From: Taudactylus pleione
Lineage: Eukaryota > Chordata > Amphibia > Anura > Myobatrachidae
Direction: 5' to 3'
NCBI GenBank assembly: GCA_031769625.1
Contig: JAUIMM010000113.1
Span: forward strand, 8,800,501 to 8,864,500
DNA length: 64,000 bases
Shown: positions 55,741 to 64,000 of the stretch, piece after piece
Layout of the letters: each line of letters starts with the position of its first letter
How positions within the stretch are numbered: position 1 is the first letter of the stretch
The notes under the pieces: model-generated
What the model saw: only the letters and a program-made list of their open reading frames with translations
Told to the model about the DNA's origin: nothing
The model's database searches: none
Position numbers and translations under genes: made by a program

Positions 55741-56241
55741 GGGCCTGATTCAGAGCCGGACGCTCTGAATCAGGGCTGGGCATTTTTTTTGTTCAGAACG
55801 GCCTCCTGGCCGCTCGCTTAGCTGTGGGTGACCACACACAGCTATAGCGAGCGGCCATGATGATGGTCACGATGGTCAAGACCATTGCGACCATCGGGCT
55901 TGCGATGAGAACCTTGTGGTAGGGTCTCGTTGCCGCAAGTCCCAGAGGGCTTTCGGCTCTAACAGAGCCGAAATCTCTCCCACTGTCATCATTCTCCCAC
56001 TGACATCGCTCTCCGTCTGGGCAGCCACGCCCCCGGCCCACCCACCAAAGGGGGCGTGCTGTCACTCAACATCGACAGCACGCCCCCTTTGGTACGAGAC
56101 CCGGAGCGACGGAGTGCCCGTCGCTATCCGGGTCTCGCGCATGCGCACGATGGAGCCGGCTCCATCGTGCGCATGCTCACTGGCCTACCATCGACCGGGT
56201 TGCGAGCGCACAGCGCTTGCGACCGGGTCTGAATCAGGCCC
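55741..56241. mobile_element. Poly-hairpin MITE (copy 6)
   Basis: The ends are GGGCCTGATTCAGAGCCGG and GGTCTGAATCAGGCCC, with a perfect TSD AGA (55738-55740 and 56242-56244). Its right two thirds match copy 7 at 56314 in order and orientation. The hairpin at about 55945-55979 is imperfect (two mismatches). It begins 223 bp after the exon 3 donor. Confidence 0.92.
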
Positions 56242-56313
56242 AGACTCACTTGTCTCAGCATGTAATATGATGGCAGAGGGAGGAGGAGTGAAAGGATTTT
56301 ATAGTGCAGACAG

Positions 56314-56865
56314 AGGCCCTGATTCAGAGACGGACGCTCTGACAGTGCGCTCGCTCTGAATCAGGGCCGGTCTTTTTTTTTTTTAGAACGGCCTCCTGGC
56401 TGCTCGCATAGCTGTGAGTGACCACCCACAGCTATAGCGAGCGGCCAGGAAGATGGTCGCGATGGTCAAGACCATCGCGACCATCGGGCTTGCGACGAGA
56501 CCCTTGTGGTCGGGTCTTGTTGCCGCAAGCCCCAGAGAGATTTCGGCTCTAACAGAACCGAAATCTCTCCCACTGACATCACTCATGATATCAGTGGGGC
56601 CGCCCCCAAAAGGAGGCGTTCACATGGGAACGCCTCCGTCTGGGCAGCCACCCCCCCGACCTGCCCACCAAAGGGGGCGTGCTGTCACTCAACATCGACA
56701 GCACGCCCCCTTTGGTACGAGACCCGGAGCGACGGATTGCCCGTTGCTATCGGGGTCTCGCGCATGCGCAAGACTGAGCCGGCTCCATCGTGCGCATGCG
56801 CTCTGGGCCACCATCGACCCAGTTGCGAGCGCTCAGCGCTTGCAACCGGGTCTGAATCAGGCCCC
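56314..56865. mobile_element. Poly-hairpin MITE (copy 7)
   Basis: The ends are AGGCCCTGATTCAGAGACGG and GGGTCTGAATCAGGCCCC. The flanks CAG (56311-56313) and CAG (56866-56868) are a probable TSD. The hairpin at 56535-56569 has arms GAGAGATTTCGGCTC and GAACCGAAATCTCTC. Only 72 bp separate it from copy 6; different TSDs show independent insertion. Confidence 0.88.
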
Positions 56866-56868
56866 CAG

Positions 56869-57284
56869 CTCAGAGGGGTTTTCCAAAGAATCTCTGCTTA
56901 CTATATCAAGTATCATTTAGTCACATGATACTGTGGAACAGCGCAGAACTGTAAATCAGCAATATCAGCCCGAGTAAACAAGCCAAGGGAAAACTGACTG
57001 CCCCAGAGATTCATGTTAAAAAAAATATATTTTTTTTTTCCCATGAATGCACATAAATAAATAATATCCCACTCATGTGGATTTCAATGACATAAAATAG
57101 CTACAATGCTGCGGGCTGTATATTTACAAGTAGCATAGGACTCCCAGCAAAAGTCTCCTCTTACATTGTAAAGCTTCATCTTTGTAACAGTGATGGCTAT
57201 TGGCACGCTTGTGAAGGGCCCGCTGACATTAAAGGCAAAATGTATATTTTAAATCTGACACACCAGGTAAGCGGGAACACTGGG
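56869..57284. other. Intron 3 sequence, no gene recognised
   Basis: AT-rich, with an AT/T run near 57019. No element boundary found. Confidence 0.5.
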
Positions 57285-57605
57285 CCTGATTCAGTACAGA
57301 TCACAACTGCGATCGCAATAGCGATTACGCTCGCAGTCTAGGGTTATTCACCGCCCAGGGAGGGTTAGGTTTAGGGTGCGGGAAGGGGGGTGCGAGAAGG
57401 GGTGTTCAGGTTTAGGCACCACCGGGGGAGGTTAGGATTAGGCATCACCGGGGGGAAATTAGGGTAAGACACCACCGGGGGAGGATTAGGGGTGGAGAGG
57501 GGGAGGATTAGGTTACCAACCCGCGGGATCTTCACCATCGGGATGCTGCCATCGGTCTTCTGACCGCCGGCATCCCCTCCGCCGGTATATCATACCGATT
57601 CCCTT
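57285..57605. mobile_element. Composite: MITE start fused to TTAGG-rich element (copy 3)
   Basis: A GGGCCTGATTCAGTACAG left end with a GATCGCAATAGCG palindrome starts at 57285 and is broken near 57357. From there TTAGGTTTAGG-rich units lead to the terminus GCCGGCATCCCCTCCGCCGG and TATATCATACC, which matches in inverse form the start of the element at 62855. Confidence 0.55.
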
Positions 57606-58610
57606 TGCATCACATACATGTGTAACAGAGTGTCCAGTCGCCGGAGAGTTTTCCACCACGTACATGGGTAGCAGAGTGTCCAGTCACCAGAGATTAGCAG
57701 CCGCTGGGAAAAAGTAAATTAACACTCCCCCCCCTCCTTCACCGCCTAAGGTGTACCTGGTGCCTAAACCCACTGAGAAAAGGAAAGTTGCGATGGTCAC
57801 GATGTTCCCAATGTTTCGATGATGGCGATCCGATGTTCCGTTGTTTGAAATGACGATTTTTATTTTGGATAAGTTGAAATACATGTTCTTCACCCAATTC
57901 ACTCATTAAAAAACTGACAATTTCTGAGCAGTGTTTAGAAAAAAAGAGAGATGTACAAAAAAATCCTGCACAAGTGACCTGGTAAATGATGGGGAAAAAA
58001 TACTGGTATAATATATCCCCGATGAACATACATATTGAAGCCCCACATGTATCTATGCCTACCGATTATTCTTAATTTCTTGCAAAAATCTGTAATTTCT
58101 ATTTTGGTCCTTTGAGTCCTTGGTTATGTCCTGAGTTCTGATGAGCTTGTTTTTTATTGTTAGGCTTATGTAACTCCACAGCGTACAGCCTGGTTCTCTA
58201 TCTAATACCTCACTGGACATGGCATGTGGGTACTCCTGTTACTTTCTAAATAGAGCCAGGTTATAACTAGATGTAAATGTCAATTAGAATATGTCTGTGA
58301 TATACAAGTATCTGGTTTGTACTTTTCCAAGTGAGAAAATGAAGATATAGGTATTATGAGACTGAAATCATTGCTGCTGAAGGACATGCTAATTGTTAAA
58401 TACTGAATGTTATATAATAGTATTACCGTGCCATTTAGGGGTCTATTTATGCAACCCTGTGCAAACTGTACATCTGTTTTATTTGCTGCAAAATAGATTT
58501 ATATTGAGCCCGTATTTAGCAATCTATTGCTCCTGACCCCCGCAAAAACCCCTTTTCTATATAAGGGTTTTCCCCTTACCACTTTACCAGCAGCTTAAAC
58601 ATTTACCTGA
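57606..58610. other. Intron 3 sequence, no gene recognised
   Basis: Short frames at 57684-58029 have no domain. A GGGTCTATTTATGCAACCC start near 58439 may belong to another foldback element. Confidence 0.45.
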
Positions 58611-58680
58611 CACGGTCGCATGGGATGTGGCTGCAGCCAGCTGGGTTTTCTATGACATTGCCACATCCCATGTGACCGTG
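58611..58680. repeat. Hairpin palindrome
   Basis: CACGGTCGCATGGGATGTGG pairs with CCACATCCCATGTGACCGTG, with one mismatch in twenty and a 30-base loop. Confidence 0.9.
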
Positions 58681-58775
58681 CCGTCCGCTCCGTCCCCCAG
58701 CTGTCAATGAGGAAATCCGTTCTGTACTGTACATGTTCACAATGGATTTCCTCCTGCTTGTCCAACCCTGCTCGA

Positions 58776-58949
58776 CCTCAACGACTACATTAACCACTTA
58801 ACAGGCTCATTTAAAAAAACAAAAACATAACCCTAGTGGTGACAGACCGCTACGTCACTGCCTGACAGTGACGTAGCAGTCTGTGGCCACTAGGGGTGTG
58901 TTTTTTTTTTTTAAATGAGCCTGTTAAGTGGTTAATGTAGTCGTTGAGG
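58776..58949. repeat. 174-bp palindrome, possible foldback transposon
   Basis: CCTCAACGACTACATTAACC at the left pairs with GGTTAATGTAGTCGTTGAGG at the right. Pairing continues through CACTTAACAGGCTCATTT and inward to CGCTACGTCACTG with its complement. Very few mismatches over arms of about 75 bp. Confidence 0.93.
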
Positions 58950-58971
58950 AGATCCTGCAGTATGAGCATTA

Positions 58972-59125
58972 AGGTGCGTACACACTGGGCGATTAAAGTG
59001 GACGACTGAACGATAACGATATCGTTATCGTTCAGTCGTCCACTTTATAGTCCATTTTTAACACAAAAACGATGAACAATAACGACGACGCGCATGTCGT
59101 TCGTCATCATCGTTCATCGGGTTAG
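58972..59125. mobile_element. GGTGCGTACACACTGGG MITE fragment with perfect palindrome
   Basis: It begins AAGGTGCGTACACACTGGGC, like the split MITE at 36051. It contains a perfect 52-bp palindrome at 58995-59046 (arms of 26 bp, AAAGTGGACGACTGAACGAT and on, no loop). The right end was not located. Confidence 0.7.
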
Positions 59126-60850
59126 CATGAAGGCCAACCTGACAAGGAGGGAGATCTTGGGCTTTGCAAGTCCTTCATAGATGGGTATAAGGTAACGTCG
59201 CTTGCTAAATAGTGGTGTATCTTCATCCCCACAGAGATATCCACAGTAGGTTGACAGAGCTAAGGTGCAAAGCACAGGAGACATTTTTGATCTCTCTGGT
59301 GTTAAATCGACAAAAGTTGGGAAGAACCCTTTCTATAGTGGAAACACAGAATAAAATAATTTTATCAACTTAATAATGATACCTCTATCACACGGTTCTA
59401 CTTGCCAAAACTTCCAATTGCAAAATCAGGACAATTTAGTACCTCCTCACCAATCCAAACAGACAGTGACCAATCTGCCAAGAGTATGCCCCTTCAAAGC
59501 ATGGTTAATTATTTTATTAGAAAACTTGTCACATAGAATTGATCAATATATAAATAAAACATAAAACCAGGCCAAAACACAATTAAGGGCAAAATAACAT
59601 ATTATACATAAATCATAGCATAAACCAACAGAATCTTACATATATTTTTTATGGCTTACCAATTTGTTAATCCTAATGACCTACACTAGACAATACACAA
59701 CTATAATATATACAACATACAAATATAATCACAGCACTACAAACCACCTACATAAATTACAAGTAAAGAGAAAATTAAGGGCTTTTAGCCGCATGTAAAC
59801 CATTTTAAACAAAAAAGAAAAAACAAGTCCTAAATCTACGTGTAGTGAGAAAAATAGATAGCCAAAAGATGGAGAGGGAGAAGAAGTCTGCCACCCACTC
59901 AAGGGGGCTTCAGGTGGCGATAAAGCCTGGACCGCCCGACGGCCCTTCAAAGCATGTTAATACATTTTTGGTCCCCAGAATTCGGGACTGTCCTACCAAA
60001 TTTTTTGATATTTAAATTATTTTGTGTATTATACCGTATATTGATATTAACTTGTGTACATTACAACTAAAGGATAGATTATTGCAATAAATTCACAAGG
60101 TGTTTCTAAAGAATAAAAATAAAAACAATCAAAGTGCCCAAAAAATATGGAACTCAATTTATATTGTGGTCTCAAGAAGCTGACATTTAAATACTAAAAC
60201 AGCATTACGGCTGCAGATGCATTTTACAGCAGTACTTTAGTATTTCATAACAAGCTGTCTTGTATCAATTAACTGCTGCGTTCTCCATCTGAACAACCTA
60301 AAATAATTCTCACACGTTTACTTTTGAGTGGTGCCTGCTCCATAGGTGGTGACATCGTGGGCTATGTGGTTTGTTGGAGAGCAGCAGTCCCGGTATTAAA
60401 GTCATATTCACCAATAATCAATCTGATGACTGCTGCAGGCTCCATAGTTGCCCTTTAACAATACAAGGATTTCTCCAAGATTGATATAAGATCATTGCGG
60501 ATCAGATTTATTTAATACTCCTATACACTGGTGATCTGAAGGAGGTTTCATTGTATTACCTGTGCAATTTTAACTCTTAAGTATCCCCCCAACCGCAGTG
60601 GTATGAAGAAGCAAATTTAGCCTTATTAGATACATTGGGGGTCAGTAATACAGGGTCAGTTGTAGACCTTGTGGACCTAAGAGGCATACTTCCAAAACGG
60701 GGAAGTGGCTTCCAGTGAAGTGTGGTAAATGGCTGGGGAGGCACTGGCTAATCTCAGAGCCGGATTTACAGATAAATATATGAACCCGAGGGTTCATGTG
60801 GGCATTATACGAAGGTGCAGCAGTTTATAGTGCAGTAAATTTGGAGTGTT
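59126..60850. other. Intron 3 sequence, no gene recognised
   Basis: AT-rich DNA. The phrase CCCTTCAAAGCATG occurs at 59490 and 59942, bounding about 450 bp, which may reflect a small duplication or repeat ends. No coding, RNA or TSD-bounded element is supported. Confidence 0.45.
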
Positions 60851-61249
60851 TTGATCAAGGATGTGCAGAAAAGATAGGCAGGGGAGGCAGTGCCTCACCT
60901 GCCAAACACTTTTTATTCAACAGTTTTGACTATACAAATTATTAGAATAATACAACGAGGATATTTATATTTTCTTAAAATTTCTCTTATAATTTTTATA
61001 GTGAAAACTCTGGAGTATACCCAAGTATGACAGGAAAGGCTCTGCCTCACCTCACCGCACATCACTGGTGGCTTCATGACACGCCCCCTGTTTCTTCACT
61101 CTAGGGGGCATGCCCAGCAAAAAGTGGATGTGCTGCTGCTCCATCCTTTCCTGTGGCCACTCCCAGAATGCCATGTGCGACAATGCCACCACCGGCTTTC
61201 TGGGAGACTGGAAGGGATTGGGAACAACAGCACAGTATGTAAATATGGC

Positions 61250-62230
61250 GCCCCCGAACTTTGTACATTATGCCGCACAGAGCCCATTCACGTTATGCCA
61301 CACAGAGCCCATTCACATTATGCCACACAGGAATACTCCTTATACACATTATGCCACACTGTAGTAGTGCCCCTTATAACACATTATGCCAAACAGTAAT
61401 GTCCCTTACACATTATGCCACATAGTAATGTCCCTTACACATTGTGCCACACACTGCAATGCCCTTTATAACACATTATTCCACACACAGTAATGCCCCA
61501 TACACATTATGCCACACTATGTAATGCCCCTTACACATTATGCCACACTAAGTAATGCCCTTTACACATTATGCCACACTAAGCAACATCCCATATACAT
61601 TATGCCACACTATGTAATGCCCCAGACACATTATGCCACACAGTAATGCCCCTTACACATTATGCAACACAGTAATGCCCCTTAAACATTATGTCACACT
61701 AAGTAATGCCCCTTACACATTATGCCGCACTAAGTAATGCCCCATACACATTATGCCACACAGTAATGCCCCTTACACATTATGCCACACTAAATATTGC
61801 CCTTTATACAATATACCACACTAAGTAGTGCCCTTTACACATTATGCCACACTAAGTATTGCCCATTACACATAATGCCACATAAAGTAATGCCCATACA
61901 CATTATGCAACACAGTATTGCCCCTTACACCTTATGCCACACTAAGTAATGCCCCTTAAACATTAGGTCAAACACAGTAAAGCACTATCTAACACATTAT
62001 GACACACACAGTAATTCCCCTTATCAGGATAACTTGGTTTTTGAAGGCCCCATAGCGATGCTCATGCCCCTTACACATTATGCCACACACAGTAATGCCC
62101 TTTATGACACATTATGCCACACACAGTAATGCTCCTTACACATTATGCTACTCTAAGTAATGTCCTTTATACATTATGTCACACTGTAATGCCCTTTACA
62201 CATTATGCCACACTGTAATGCCCCCCCTTT
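61250..62230. repeat. Degenerate tandem array of CACATTATGCCACAC units
   Basis: About 30 units of 25-35 bp combining CACATTATGCCACACTAAGT and AATGCCCCTTA, with many indels. It is reminiscent of, but not identical to, the array inside the hAT element at 4020-4700. It probably lies within a larger, poorly bounded transposon (CACTGCCTCACC-like ends near 60890 and GC-rich 62230-62520). Confidence 0.85.
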
Positions 62231-62854
62231 CCCAGAGCCTCACCTACCCCTGCCTACTCAGAGTCAGGCAAGCAGGCTCAGGCTGCTCCTCCATGAGCCA
62301 CTCCTCTCTCCCCTGTGGCCACTCTCAGTCCAAGAATGACATGTGTGACCTATATGACATCACGCAGTATGATGTCATGCACGGCAGTGGGCACCAGCAT
62401 TCTGGAAAATGGTGGGAGGAGAGAGCAACCGGACATCAATGAGGTTTTGCTGTATTACTGACTGACAGCACGGCGGGAGGTCGCTGTCAGATCAGACGTG
62501 GTGACTGCGGCCGCGCCCTCAGGCTACAGCTCCCCTGTCTATATAGTTACATTTATGATATATTTCTTTACATTTTTTAATCTGGACAGTATGTGTTTAT
62601 AATGGTGTTTTACAGTGACTGTGTCTTTAATAAATGTGAATTGTTACATTCCTAATTGAGATTCATATTTGTTATGCTCTTTGGTTGCTTTTATTTTTAA
62701 TCTTGAGAAACACCTTTTAATTTTATTGTGCTACTTTTAGGAATATTTCTGAATATATTTGTGTAGTAGCAGCAATTTTGTTTAAAGGGATGTTGCTCAT
62801 TAATACTATTATTTGTGACTAATTTGTGCCCAAATGTATATTTTGGGAATGGGT
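62231..62854. other. Intron 3 sequence, no gene recognised
   Basis: GC-rich until about 62530, then AT-rich. No gene or element boundary is supported. Confidence 0.45.
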
Positions 62855-63292
62855 ATGATATACCGCCGGCCGCATGGCAGCGGCAGCCCGACAGGAGCAG
62901 AGTGCGAAGCAGCGGAAGCCCGTCAGCGCTGGAAATCCCGATCATGGCTAGGTAAGTATCTGCTAACCTAACCTAACCCCCCTAACCCTAACCCTCCTTA
63001 GGGGTGCCTAACCCTAACTTTCCCCCCAAGTTCCTAACCCTAATCCCCCCTCTAAGTGTCTAACCCTAACCACCCCCTTCCCCGCTGCCTAAACCTAAGT
63101 CCCCCGGGGGGTGCCTAACCCTAAGTCCCCCCCGGGAGCCCTAAACCTAACCCCCCCCCCCCCCCGCGCGGCTGTCCACTCCCGGCGCCTGGCGTCACTA
63201 CATCTAGACGCCCGGCATTTCACCCATGCCGGGATAAGACAGTCGGGAAGCCGGCTGCCGGTATTTAGGCAGTCGGCTTCCCGATTGCTTCC
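62855..63292. mobile_element. Element with CCCTAA-rich inner repeats (copy 4)
   Basis: It begins GGGTATGATATACCGCCGG and ends in a hairpin (GGGAAGCCGGCTGCCGG with its complement). Inside are CTAACCCTAACCCTCC-like units and a C-homopolymer near 63150. It finishes about 80 bp before exon 4. Confidence 0.6.
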
Positions 63293-63368
63293 CTATATTT
63301 TGTTTAGGGTAACATTTAATAGTGGATAGATTATTATTACAAGTTACCAGCAATGTTGTGTATTACAG

Positions 63369-63464
63369 CTACACATCGTTCACTGGAACTCAGAAAAGTA
63401 TTCCAATTTTGTGGAGGCTGTTTATAAGCCAGATGGGCTGTGTGTTCTGGGGGTACATTTAAAG
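63369..63464 (+). CDS. ca13-like: Alpha-carbonic anhydrase, exon 4
   Basis: The acceptor is GTATTACAG and the donor TTAAAG|GTAAGA. It is 96 bp, 32 codons, phase 0 at both ends, as in CA1, CA7 and CA13 (CA2 is one codon shorter). It opens LHIVHWN, where the first His is the third zinc ligand, His119, and Val121 of the substrate pocket is kept. Phe131 (in YSNFVEAV), Val135 and PDGL are conserved. Position 142 is Cys where Ala is usual, and position 147 is His (GVHLK) where Phe is common. Thr199 and the rest of the active site would be encoded by exons beyond the window. Confidence 0.97.
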
Positions 63465-64000
63465 GTAAGATATCTTCTTTGTCAAAAGTCCTTTTAAATT
63501 GTTATATTTATTGTAAACTCAAATATTCCTGTGAAGCTCAAAGAAATATACAGTATAGTGAAAATCTGATTTAAATCAATGGACTCCCATGGGTAATTAT
63601 AATACTGTAGGTACTTACCATCACTGGGGCAACAAAGGAACCAATGGCCAGGACCAAATTATTTACAGGTGTAACGTTCTCTTAGCTCTGCGGATGTTCA
63701 GGAAAAAAGGTGAAGAATATATTGTGAGCAGATGTCAGTAGTTGGGAAGGTGGTTGGCGTAATGGTGGAAATGTTAAATATTGTGATGGTCCTTTGCCCT
63801 TAAGTAAAGGTTTCAGACAAATCACATTTTGACATTTATTCTAATTCTATGAACGATGGCGAGCTTCGGAAGTGAGTTATTTTTAAAGCAGCAGCAGAGC
63901 TACTGTATGGAAAGATGATAATCCGGTTGGTGCCTACATGCATTTAGCTGTTTGACTTACAGTATTGGAAAAATTATATATTATTATCCAATAACAAACT
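63465..64000. other. Start of carbonic anhydrase intron 4
   Basis: Begins with the donor GTAAGA. AT-rich, with no exon 5 signature before the window ends. Confidence 0.7.

Noticed and set aside
62940..63160. True interstitial telomere
   Set aside because: Units are irregular and interrupted, and similar tracts lie inside elements with matching ends at three other places in the window.

Overview
This is a vertebrate genomic window, most likely from an amphibian with a large genome, probably a frog. The vertebrate call rests on three in-frame exons of a cytosolic alpha-carbonic anhydrase with canonical splice sites. The amphibian call is inference from the kind and density of repeats: Harbinger-type and hAT DNA transposons, Penelope-like retroelements, many palindromic MITEs and a very long intron. 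Nothing bacterial is present: no operons, ribosome binding sites or CRISPR.

The only host gene I can support is the carbonic anhydrase on the + strand. Exon 2 is at 14532-14729 (198 bp), exon 3 at 55399-55517 (119 bp) and exon 4 at 63369-63464 (96 bp). Phases join without a break and all three zinc histidines and the proton-shuttle histidine are present. Diagnostic residues point to CA13 or a close relative. Exon 1 was not found and exons 5-7 lie beyond the window. Intron 2 is about 40.7 kb and intron 3 about 7.9 kb, so nearly everything else here is intronic.

Region by region. 1-14.5 kb: a field of non-autonomous DNA transposons, many with readable target-site duplications (TSDs). 18.39-25.44 kb: one uninterrupted minisatellite of 31-bp units (about 227 copies) carrying a CACGTG palindrome in most units, with higher-order blocks. 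26.0-33.7 kb: nested hAT elements and several 3-bp-TSD MITEs. 33.9-35.6 kb: a 5'-truncated Penelope-like element (PLE) with a GIY-YIG endonuclease and a hammerhead-like motif. 36.05-47.83 kb: a four-level nest in which a MITE is split by a PLE with a 12-bp TSD, and the PLE is split by a Harbinger-type element and by a poly-hairpin MITE. 48-57 kb: more hAT, Harbinger and minisatellite DNA around exon 3. 57-64 kb: large perfect palindromes, degenerate tandem repeats and exon 4.

The two most unusual observations are these. First, the element starting at 37029 appears to carry three genes: a Myb/SANT gene, a DDE transposase on the opposite strand, and a second Myb/SANT gene. It shares its terminal sequence with the commonest MITEs in the window and is therefore a candidate source of their mobility. 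Second, one of those MITE families is built almost entirely from a chain of about ten different hairpins, and the two arms of a given hairpin change together between copies.
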